From the NCBI RefSeq assembly GCF_025144225.1, contig NZ_JALXXB010000006.1, positions 69,256-133,255 on the forward strand: DNA of 64,000 nucleotides, written 5' to 3'. The notes below the pieces were generated by a model. That model ran no database searches, was not told the origin of the DNA, and was given only the letters and a program-made list of their open reading frames with translations. The translations under genes were made by a program, and so were the position numbers. The stretch comes from Aestuariimicrobium sp. p3-SID1156. Its GTDB lineage: Bacteria; Actinomycetota; Actinomycetes; Propionibacteriales; Propionibacteriaceae. Below are positions 1 through 7,231 of this stretch, one piece after another (the first letter of the stretch is position 1; every line of letters starts with the position of its first letter).

Positions 1-887
1 CCGGGGCGCGCCACGGTCAGGGACGCCATCGCGACGGCGAGGCGCAGCCTCTGCTCGAGGGGCCAGGTGGTCATGAGTCCAGCCGCCCAGCCGGCATTGA
101 AGACATCACCTGCACCGGAGGCATCCACCACCTCGACCTGGAGGGCGGGGACGTGGACGATGTCGCCGGTGAGGCGGTCAAGGGCCATGGCGCCCTCACC
201 ACCGAGGGTGACCACCGGCTCCCGGACGACATCGGCGAGCACGTGCAATGCCTTCTCGGGGCTGTCTGTCCGGGTGAACTTCAACGCCTCGTCGAGGTTG
301 GGGGTGAAGCTGTGGCACAGCGGCAGGTCCACCATGGCGGCCAGGTCCCACTCCCCCGACTCGTCCCAACCGGAGTCGCCGATCACCTTGGTGCCAGCCT
401 CGGCGGCCGCTTCGAGCCAGGGCATGGCGAAGGGCTGCAGGTGCGCGATGGAGACCGCCGCCGGTGGATGCGAGCGTTGCCGCAGGACACAGGCCCCCGG
501 GTGCGGGGTCTCGGCCGTGACCATCGCCCGGTCGCCCGCGTAGTTGAGGATGACGGTCAGCGGGGTCTGCCAGTCGCGGTGCATCAGGCAGTTGCGGGTG
601 TCGACCCCTTCACGTTCGAGCATCTCCAGCGAGCCGCGACCCAGGGTGTCGTCACCGACATCACTGACCATCGACACCTGCAGCCCGACCCTCGCCGCGG
701 CGATGCACGAGTTGGCGATGCCGCCCGGGACACCGACGTAGGGGGCGGTGCGCAGCTCTCTGCCCGGCTGCGGCCCAGTGGCGGGCAGGCCACTGAAGAC
801 CAGGTCGTTGAAGAACAGACCGACGGCGAGCAGGTCGATGGCCTGCTCGCCGCTTCGATCCACTGCCCAGCTGGGGATGTCGTCCAC
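1..887 (-). CDS. PfkB-family carbohydrate kinase (3' end outside window)
   Basis: Ribokinase/PfkB-fold kinase that phosphorylates a sugar or sugar derivative with ATP in the cytoplasm. The start is a GTG at 885-887 preceded by a strong AGGAGGT ribosome-binding site; the frame stays open to the window edge, so the C-terminus is missing (295 codons seen). The N-terminal half carries a glycine-rich substrate loop (VGVPGGIANS) and the C-terminal part the PfkB signature DASGAGDVFNAGW with the catalytic Asp of GAGD. It lies 58 bp downstream of the GpsA-like dehydrogenase gene and the SorC regulator gene on the same strand, so the three probably form one sugar- or polyol-induced operon. The substrate cannot be told from sequence. 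Confidence 0.9.
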   Translation of the reverse strand, partial: MDDIPSWAVDRSGEQAIDLLAVGLFFNDLVFSGLPATGPQPGRELRTAPYVGVPGGIANSCIAAARVGLQVSMVSDVGDDTLGRGSLEMLEREGVDTRNCLMHRDWQTPLTVILNYAGDRAMVTAETPHPGACVLRQRSHPPAAVSIAHLQPFAMPWLEAAAEAGTKVIGDSGWDESGEWDLAAMVDLPLCHSFTPNLDEALKFTRTDSPEKALHVLADVVREPVVTLGGEGAMALDRLTGDIVHVPALQVEVVDASGAGDVFNAGWAAGLMTTWPLEQRLRLAVAMASLTVARP

Positions 888-945
888 CGAGGACCTCCTG
901 CTCGAATGTGCAGCCCCTACGCTAGCGGGCAAGCTCGCCCAGAGG

Positions 946-2004
946 TCACTTCTCTCCACCGAAGAAGAGCGACCACGGCATCTCGAGGGGGGCGTCCTCG
1001 GCGATGATCTCGTAGAGGTAGCGACAGAAGGGGAAGTCCTCGGGCTGGATGACCCCGCGCTCGGTGAGCGGCTTGAGGGCGGCGCCGACCACGCGGATGG
1101 CGGCCACCCCCTCGAGAGTGACGCCCTTCATGTGCACGTCGCGGACCTCCGAGAAGGGGACGCCGCTGCCGACGTAGGTGCCGGCCTTGACATTGCGACC
1201 ACCCATGGAGGTGACGAACATGTCGCCGACACCACACAACCCGTCGCCGGTCTTCGGGTCGCCACCGAGCAGCTCGATGAACTGCTTGAGCTCCACCGCG
1301 CCCTGGGCGAAGAGGGCCGCAGCGTAGTTGAACATGACGTAGCGGTCCTTGTCCTTGCCCTGGGCCTGGAGGATCCCGGCCGCGAAACCGCCGCCGAAGG
1401 CGTAGATGTTCTTGGCGGCCGCGGAGACCTCGGCGCCGATGAAGTCCGTGGTCGTCCAGACGTGGTAGTAGTCAGTGCGGAACAGGTCGGCGACCCAGTC
1501 CACGTACTCCTGGTCGGTGGAGGTGAAGACCACACAGGTGTCATGACGCACGGCGACCTCGCCGGCAATGGAGGGTCCGGTGATGGCGGCCCACTGGCAC
1601 TGGTCAGCCAGGTCACCGAAGTGGCGCTGGATGACCTCAGGGAGGATGTGCAGGGTGCCGTCCTCGTCGGCCTGCATGCCCTTCGTGATCGAGAGGATCT
1701 TCGCGCCCGGCTTCACCAGCCGCTTGAGTTGGTCGGCAACCCAGTCCACGCCGAAGCTGTTGACTCCACTCATGACCAGGTCGGCGCCCTCGAAGGCGGT
1801 CTCAGCCTCGGCGAGCTGGTGGGCGGTGACGCCCTCGGGGACCTTGAGGTCGAGGTTGGGGTGGACGCCGGAATCCTGGATGGAGCGGATGATCTCCTCG
1901 TCCAGATGGGTGCCGACGAGGGCGACCTCGTGGCCGTTGTCGGTGAGGGGCCAGGTCAGCGCGGTGGCCATGATGCCGGCGCCGAGGATTGCAATTTTTG
2001 CCAT
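946..2004 (-). CDS. GpsA-like NAD(P)-dependent glycerol-3-phosphate (polyol-phosphate) dehydrogenase
   Basis: 352-residue member of the NAD-dependent glycerol-3-phosphate dehydrogenase family. The Rossmann motif ILGAGIMATAL is at the N-terminus, the SITKGM stretch sits near residue 118, and the catalytic-lysine region reads SAAAKNIYAFGGG, followed by GVGDMFVTSMGGRN. Canonical GpsA has SATKGI, LKNVIAIAAG and GLGDLVLT at these places, so the fold is clear but the sequence is off the housekeeping type. Context (PfkB kinase downstream, SorC regulator 24 bp upstream, FGGY kinase and RpiB a few genes away) suggests oxidation of a polyol phosphate rather than phospholipid synthesis. The start is ATG; a housekeeping gpsA would be expected elsewhere in the genome. 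Confidence 0.85.
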   Translation of the reverse strand: MAKIAILGAGIMATALTWPLTDNGHEVALVGTHLDEEIIRSIQDSGVHPNLDLKVPEGVTAHQLAEAETAFEGADLVMSGVNSFGVDWVADQLKRLVKPGAKILSITKGMQADEDGTLHILPEVIQRHFGDLADQCQWAAITGPSIAGEVAVRHDTCVVFTSTDQEYVDWVADLFRTDYYHVWTTTDFIGAEVSAAAKNIYAFGGGFAAGILQAQGKDKDRYVMFNYAAALFAQGAVELKQFIELLGGDPKTGDGLCGVGDMFVTSMGGRNVKAGTYVGSGVPFSEVRDVHMKGVTLEGVAAIRVVGAALKPLTERGVIQPEDFPFCRYLYEIIAEDAPLEMPWSLFFGGEK

Positions 2005-2028
2005 GGTTACTCCTTGGTGGTGGTGCGG

Positions 2029-2982
2029 TCAGGGTGCGGGGACGCCGAGCAGGGCGGCTGCCAGCTCGGCATCGGTGATGAGGGTGCGGCACAGACGTGC
2101 GGTCAGGGCCGCGCGGGTGACCTCGACCTTGTCGGTGCCGGTGGACACAGCGATGCTGGCGGGGCATTCACGCAGCGACTCCAGGGGCATGGAGATGGTG
2201 CGGGCGTCGAGGTCGGCGTCGACGATGGTGCCGTCGGCGTCGACGAAGTGGCTGAGGACATCACCCACGACGCCCTGCCGGGTGAGGCGGGTGACGTCCT
2301 CGCCGGTGAGGTAGCCGGAGTCGACCAGGACCGAGGTCGAGGTGGCGCTACCCGGGGAGAAGACGATGACGCGGGCGGCAGCGGCGGATTGCAGCGTGCG
2401 AGCCACTGCCGGATCCTGACGAAGGGTGCGACCCAACTCGGCGGACCCGACGATGGTGGGCGCCGGCAAGAGCCTGGCCTGGCCGGGACCGCGCTCGGCC
2501 ATCTCCCGCAGGGAACGCCCGATCAGGTCCACTCCACCGACGGCCAGTCCGCCGTTGGTCTGGACGACGGTGACGCCTCGGTTCCAACCCTGCGGCAGCT
2601 TGCCTGCCACGCGGCTGGTGGTACGCCCCCAGGACAGGCCGACCGAGGTCGGGCGGGGCCGGAGGGCGGCGAGCTGGTCGGCCGCAGCGGAACAGACCGC
2701 ATCGGCGGTCGCCTCGGCGTCCGTCTGGCGGGGCACCACGATCGCCTCACGCAGGCCGTAGGTGTCGCACAGGGCGACCTCGAGGTGGTGCGGGCGGGCG
2801 AGCGGGTGCTGGATGGTGATCCTCACGATGCCCACTTCGCGTGCTCGTTCGAGCAGCCGTCCCACCGTCCAGCGGCTGGTGGACAGCTGCTCAGCGATCT
2901 GGGCGTGGGTGAGGTTCTGGTGGTAGTACAACTCGGCGGCACGCAGCATCAGCAGTTCGCTGTCGCTGGCGTCCGGTGTCAT
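2029..2982 (-). CDS. SorC-family sugar-responsive transcriptional regulator
   Basis: 317-residue SorC/DeoR-superfamily regulator. Residues about 10-60 form a helix-turn-helix (LTHAQIAEQLSTSRWTVGRL) and the rest is a sugar-phosphate-binding domain of the SorC type (for example TSVGLSWGRT and a VGGVDLIGR stretch). It is the first gene of an apparent operon with the dehydrogenase and PfkB kinase. An inverted repeat with 7-bp arms lies 29 bp upstream of its start and is the likely autoregulatory operator. EryD of the Brucella erythritol operon belongs to the same regulator family, which fits the polyol hypothesis for this region but does not prove the effector. Confidence 0.88.
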   Translation of the reverse strand: MTPDASDSELLMLRAAELYYHQNLTHAQIAEQLSTSRWTVGRLLERAREVGIVRITIQHPLARPHHLEVALCDTYGLREAIVVPRQTDAEATADAVCSAAADQLAALRPRPTSVGLSWGRTTSRVAGKLPQGWNRGVTVVQTNGGLAVGGVDLIGRSLREMAERGPGQARLLPAPTIVGSAELGRTLRQDPAVARTLQSAAAARVIVFSPGSATSTSVLVDSGYLTGEDVTRLTRQGVVGDVLSHFVDADGTIVDADLDARTISMPLESLRECPASIAVSTGTDKVEVTRAALTARLCRTLITDAELAAALLGVPAP

Positions 2983-3010
2983 GTCTTCACCCTAGGCCAG
3001 GGGCCCACCG

Positions 3011-3040
3011 AAGTGCAGATGGTGGGCTGAAGTTGCACTT
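3011..3040. promoter_or_regulatory. Inverted repeat AAGTGCA-N16-TGCACTT, candidate SorC operator
   Basis: Perfect 7-bp arms at 3011-3017 and 3034-3040 separated by 16 bp lie in the 68-bp gap between the SorC gene start and the 3' end of sppA. Position and symmetry fit an operator for the adjacent regulator. No binding consensus is known to me for this exact protein. Confidence 0.5.
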
Positions 3041-3050
3041 ATGAGCACCA

Positions 3051-4760
3051 TCAGCGGATGGTGATGCGCCAGGGCATCATCAATGGCCCGGCGATCGGGC
3101 CCATGCCGAGGCTGTGGGCAACGCGCTGGAGCAGCGCGTCCGGGCTGAGCGGGTCGAGCCCGACCCCAGCGGCGCTGCGCGACTCGGAACTATTGGCCGG
3201 CTGCAGCCGATCCAGGACGCCGAGTGCCCCCATGTGCCGGGTATGGGCCTTGCTCCGCGTGATGCCGGCGAGGTCACAGGCTCGCTCGAAGGCGCGGTCG
3301 TAGCCGCCCAGGTGGTCCACCAGGCCGCGGTCGAGGGCGTCGGCACCGGTCCAGACCCGTCCGCGCGCCAGTGGCTCGAGTTCCTCGCGCGACATCCCGC
3401 GACCTTCGGCGGCCTTGGCGACGAAATCGTCGTAGATCCGGTCGAGCTCGCGGTTCAGGATGCCCCATTCCTCCTCGGTGAAGGGACGGTCGGCGGCGAG
3501 CATGCCCGCATGGCGGCCGGCGCTGCGGCCCTCGTGGACCAGCCCCAGCTTGTCATAGGTGCCGCTGGCGACGAACTTGCCCGCCACCACCCCGATGGAG
3601 CCGGTCAGGGTCGCCGGCAGGGCGACGATCTCGTCGGCGGCCATGGCCGAGTAGTAGCCACCCGAGGCCGCCAGCGAGCCCATCTGCGCCACCACGGGAC
3701 GCCCGGACTCGCGCAGTCGGGAGACTTCCCGCCAGATCGAGTCCGAGGCGACTGCGGAACCTCCGGGTGAGTCGATGCGCAGGACCACGGCCCTGACCTG
3801 CTCCTCGCGTCCTGCGGCGCGCAGCTGCTCGCAGATGACATCGGAGCCGGCGTCGGGGTTGCGCCCCGGACGGCCGCGGCCGGTGACGATCCCCCCGCGG
3901 AGGGCGACGACGGCGACCTGCGGGGCCTTGCGTTCCAGCATCCGTCGCGCCTTCCGCTTCGGCGCCTGCGCAGCCTCGTAGCGGTGGACGAACTGCAGCG
4001 CCTCGGTGGTGGCGCCCCACTCCTCGAGGGCTGCGGCGTAGGCCTGGTCGCGGTAACCGATGTGGTCCACCAGGCCGGCCTCCCGGGCCTCGTTGGCCTC
4101 GAGGGTGCCGCGGTCAACCAGGGCGCGGACCTGCACGGCGTCGAGCTTGCGTTCCTCGGCAATGGTCGCGACGAAGTCCTCGAGCAGCGAGTCGGCCAGG
4201 CGCTGGATCATCTCGCGATGGGGCTGGGTGACATGGTCGGCGGCGAAACGGTCACCGGCGGTCTTGTACTCGTGGCGCTGCCCGAACTGCGGCTCGATAC
4301 CGCCCTTCTCCAGGAGCCCGCGGAAAAGCGTAATGCCCAGGTGTACGCCAGCGATGCCGACCACGCCGGTGGGCTGCAGCCAGATCTGGTGGGTCCGGGC
4401 CGCAAGGGCGTAGGTGCCCAGCGCGTTGCCCATCTCGCCGAAGGTCTCCGCGACGGCGACCGTCGGCTTGTGCTCGCCGAACTCGGCGACCATCAGGCCA
4501 AGCTCCTGCAGGCCGGCCAGGTCCAACTGGGAGTGGTCACTGATACGCAGGATGAGCCCGGCGACGTGGTCATCCTGGGCGGCGTGGCGCAGGCCCTCAC
4601 GGAGCAGCCCGAGGGCTGCGGAATTGATGGCGCGCAGCATCGCGATCGGGTTCTCGGGCGGGGAGGAGAGCACGCCACGGGCGAGATCGATCTCCAACAC
4701 GCGGGTCGAGGTCTGGGAGGAGCTGAGGAGGGAGGCGAAGGGCAGCGACTTCAAGTCCAT
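3051..4760 (-). CDS. sppA: Signal peptide peptidase SppA, 67K (long) type
   Basis: Serine protease of family S49 that degrades cleaved signal peptides at the membrane. The tandem-domain long form is present: the N-terminal domain contains the general-base lysine in HEYKTAGDRF and the C-terminal domain contains the nucleophile in GSLAASGGYYSAMAAD (second Ser of the SLAASGG motif), matching the Lys/Ser dyad of long SppA. ATG at 4760 with a GGGGG stretch before it is preferred; an in-frame GTG lies 9 bp further upstream. There is no obvious N-terminal membrane anchor, as in several actinobacterial homologues. The next gene, an MFS transporter, starts upstream on the same strand. Confidence 0.9.
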   Translation of the reverse strand: MDLKSLPFASLLSSSQTSTRVLEIDLARGVLSSPPENPIAMLRAINSAALGLLREGLRHAAQDDHVAGLILRISDHSQLDLAGLQELGLMVAEFGEHKPTVAVAETFGEMGNALGTYALAARTHQIWLQPTGVVGIAGVHLGITLFRGLLEKGGIEPQFGQRHEYKTAGDRFAADHVTQPHREMIQRLADSLLEDFVATIAEERKLDAVQVRALVDRGTLEANEAREAGLVDHIGYRDQAYAAALEEWGATTEALQFVHRYEAAQAPKRKARRMLERKAPQVAVVALRGGIVTGRGRPGRNPDAGSDVICEQLRAAGREEQVRAVVLRIDSPGGSAVASDSIWREVSRLRESGRPVVAQMGSLAASGGYYSAMAADEIVALPATLTGSIGVVAGKFVASGTYDKLGLVHEGRSAGRHAGMLAADRPFTEEEWGILNRELDRIYDDFVAKAAEGRGMSREELEPLARGRVWTGADALDRGLVDHLGGYDRAFERACDLAGITRSKAHTRHMGALGVLDRLQPANSSESRSAAGVGLDPLSPDALLQRVAHSLGMGPIAGPLMMPWRITIR

Positions 4761-4793
4761 GTCCCCCACTGTATGCGGGGGGTTGCGACGGCC

Positions 4794-6122
4794 TCAGGCG
4801 TGAGCCCCGACGCCGGGTTCGGTGGGGGTCACGGTGAGCGCGCCGGGGTTGTGGACCCTGAACCGCAGCGGCCAGACCCGGCGCAGGCGCAGCCGGACCC
4901 CATCGTGCAGGACCAGCCACAGCCCCATCGCCACCGCCGCCAGCGCAGTGGCCAGGCCGCCAACCCACAGGCCGGCCCGCGCTCCCCACTCCTGGCAGAT
5001 GGCCCCGATGAGCGCCGAACCCAAGGGCGTCCCCCCCATGTTGACGGCCAGGTAGACCGCCAGGACGCGACCGCGGAACTCCGGTTCGGCGGCCAGCTGC
5101 ACCAGGGCATTGCAGCTGGTCAGGATGGTGAGTGCGCAGAAGCCGATCGGCACCAGGAGCAGCATGTAGATCGGGAAACTCGGCGCAGAACCGGCCGCGA
5201 TCATTCCGAGGGAGAACCCGCCCAATGCGAACAGGATCGTCCTGAATCGGGGACGCTGGCGGCGGGCTGCGACCAGGGCTGCTGCGAAGGTGCCGATGGC
5301 CATGGCCGAGCCGAGGGCACCGAATTCACCGGCTCCCTGACCGAAGATGGTGGTGGCCATCAGGGAGTTGGTGACCGGGAAGTTCATCCCGAAGGCGGAC
5401 AGGATGAACACCACCGCCATCACCAACAGGATGTCGGGGCGGCGCCGGACATAGGCCAGGCCCTCGCGCACGGCACCCGCTCCTCCACGGCTGCGCGGGG
5501 CGGGGGTGAGTTCGCCCGGACGCATCGCCGCCAGTCCGGCCAGGACGGCGGCGAAGGAGATCGCATTGATGAGCAGCGCGGGCCCCACGCCGACCGCGGC
5601 GATGAGCAGCCCGGCGACGGCTGGACCGGCGAGGCGGGCTGCGTTGAACTGGGCGGAGTTGAGGCCGATCGCATTGGGAATCAGGCGGGCCGGGACCATT
5701 TCGGAGGTGAACGCCTGGCGTGCAGGCATGTCGAAGGCCATCACGCAGCCGCCGATGATGCCGAAGACAAAAGCGAGCGGCAGCGTGATCAGACCGGTGG
5801 TGTAGACCAACCACAGACCGAAGGCGTTCAGGGCGAGCAGGGACTGGGTGACCAGCAGCACGTGGCGCTTGCTGAACCGGTCGGCGACAGCTCCGGTGAG
5901 CGGGGCCAGCAGCGCCACGGGCAGGAAGGACAGCGCGGTCTGGAAGCCGAGCGCGGTGGCCGAGTGGTCGGTGAGTTCGGTGAGCACCATCCACTGCTGG
6001 GCGACCGAACTCATCCAGCCGCCGATATTGCTCACCAGCGCCCCGAGCCAGAACAGGCGGTAGTTGTACCACCCGAACGAGGCGAACATCGAGACGCGGT
6101 CCGAGCGTGACACAGTGGACAA
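4794..6122 (-). CDS. MFS transporter (MFS_3 / enterobactin-exporter-like)
   Basis: About 442-residue major facilitator with 10-12 hydrophobic segments, an N-terminal YNYRLFWLGALVSNIG stretch and the cytoplasmic loop GAVADRFSKRHVL, both typical of the MFS_3 (EntS-like) group of exporters. The start is a TTG at 6120-6122, chosen because AGCGGAGGT lies seven bases upstream. Reading further upstream would run into the rarD-like gene and gives arginine-rich non-protein-like sequence. Substrate unknown; drug or metabolite export is the family norm. Confidence 0.85.
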   Translation of the reverse strand: MSTVSRSDRVSMFASFGWYNYRLFWLGALVSNIGGWMSSVAQQWMVLTELTDHSATALGFQTALSFLPVALLAPLTGAVADRFSKRHVLLVTQSLLALNAFGLWLVYTTGLITLPLAFVFGIIGGCVMAFDMPARQAFTSEMVPARLIPNAIGLNSAQFNAARLAGPAVAGLLIAAVGVGPALLINAISFAAVLAGLAAMRPGELTPAPRSRGGAGAVREGLAYVRRRPDILLVMAVVFILSAFGMNFPVTNSLMATTIFGQGAGEFGALGSAMAIGTFAAALVAARRQRPRFRTILFALGGFSLGMIAAGSAPSFPIYMLLLVPIGFCALTILTSCNALVQLAAEPEFRGRVLAVYLAVNMGGTPLGSALIGAICQEWGARAGLWVGGLATALAAVAMGLWLVLHDGVRLRLRRVWPLRFRVHNPGALTVTPTEPGVGAHA

Positions 6123-6157
6123 TCTAGTTACCTCCGCTAACGATTCTAGTTGGCGGA

Positions 6158-7078
6158 TCAAGTGCGTGCGCGGACTCGCGACCCTCCCCCGCGTCGGAGG
6201 CCCCCGAGGTAGACCGCGCAGCCCGCCCAGACCACGACCAGACCCAGCCAATAGACCGTGGAGGGGCGTTGTCCGAAGACCACGAGGCCGAGCAGGAACT
6301 GGATGGTGGGTCCGATGTATTGCAGGACGCCAAGGGTCCCCAGCGGCAGGCCCCGTGCGGCGGTCGCGAACAGCCACAGCGGGATCAAGGTGACCACGCC
6401 GCTGACCGGGAAGAGCCACCAGTAGTTCGGGACGCTGAGGTGCCCGCGTCCACTGGACTCAAGGGTGACCAGGAAGAACACCGCCGGAAGCAGCATCACC
6501 CCGGACTCCACCAGCAGCCCGGGCAGGGGCGGGATGGGGATGGTCTTCTTCAGCGCTCCGTAGATGCCGAAACTGAGGGCCAGGACCAGCGAGATCCACA
6601 GCGTCCGCCAGTTGCCGGCCGCGATGACGGCCACGCCGACGAAGGCGAGCGCTGCCCCGACGCGGCCGAGGCGATCGAGGCGTTCGGAGAAGAACAGGCG
6701 TCCGAAGAGCAGGTTGACCAGCGGGTTGATGAAGTAGCCGAGGGAGCCCTCGACGACATGGCCGGAGTTCACGGCGAAGATGTAGACACCCCAGTTGGCC
6801 GAGATCACGGCGGCGGCTGCCAGCAGCAGGAGCCAGCGTTTCGTGGTCATCGTGCGCAGCCAGGTCCAGCGTTGGCGCAGGAGCAGGATCGCGAGCAGGG
6901 TGGCCAGGAACGACCAGACCATGCGGTGGGCGAGCACCTCGACGGCGGAAGCGCGTCCGAGGAGGGGCCAGAAGAGGGGGAACAGGCCCCACAGGACATA
7001 GCAGCCGACGCCGGTCAGCAATGCTGCATCCGGTCCGCGGTGCGCCGAGGGCACCGGGCGGTCCTTGCCCTCAGTCAC
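6158..7078 (-). CDS. rarD: RarD/EamA-type permease
   Basis: 306-residue inner-membrane protein with ten predicted hydrophobic helices and the RarD hallmark N-terminus (CYVLWGLFPLFWPLL) and NWGVYIFAVNSGHVVEGSLG region. The family exports small metabolites or amino acids; RarD was named from chloramphenicol sensitivity, but its real substrate is unsettled. GTG start at 7078. The gene is followed after 35 bp by the MFS gene, so the two may be cotranscribed. Confidence 0.88.
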   Translation of the reverse strand: MTEGKDRPVPSAHRGPDAALLTGVGCYVLWGLFPLFWPLLGRASAVEVLAHRMVWSFLATLLAILLLRQRWTWLRTMTTKRWLLLLAAAAVISANWGVYIFAVNSGHVVEGSLGYFINPLVNLLFGRLFFSERLDRLGRVGAALAFVGVAVIAAGNWRTLWISLVLALSFGIYGALKKTIPIPPLPGLLVESGVMLLPAVFFLVTLESSGRGHLSVPNYWWLFPVSGVVTLIPLWLFATAARGLPLGTLGVLQYIGPTIQFLLGLVVFGQRPSTVYWLGLVVVWAGCAVYLGGLRRGGGSRVRART

Positions 7079-7121
7079 GCAGCCAATCTAGACCTGCGGG
7101 TCGAGCGGGGCGAAACGATGG

Positions 7122-7217
7122 GCTACTACGCGCCGTCATTCCCCACTCGGCACCCCGAACACGAACTCGGACCGCCGACGTCGACGGTCCGAGTGTGAAA
7201 TGACGGCGCGTAGTAGC
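7122..7217. repeat. Nested inverted repeat 3' of transketolase
   Basis: 29-bp arms at 7122-7150 and 7189-7217 match in 26 positions (GCTACTACGCGCCGTCATT in the first arm). Inside, 7165-7194 is a second near-perfect 30-bp palindrome that shares the ACTCGG/CCGAGT ends with the outer arms, so the outer arms and the inner palindrome compete for pairing. It starts 14 bp beyond the tkt stop codon and probably ends tkt transcription. No T-run follows, and the size exceeds a simple terminator, so a dispersed intergenic palindrome is also possible. Confidence 0.75.
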
Positions 7218-7231
7218 GAGTCACCGGGGGA

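Noticed and set aside
748..3030. A 760-codon plus-strand open frame
   Set aside because: It is antisense to the GpsA-like and SorC genes, has a Gly/Asp/Val-biased composition and shows no family motif; it is a GC-driven shadow frame.
3984..6110. A 708-codon plus-strand open frame
   Set aside because: Antisense to sppA and the MFS gene, Gln/Arg/Gly-rich, no motif; shadow frame.
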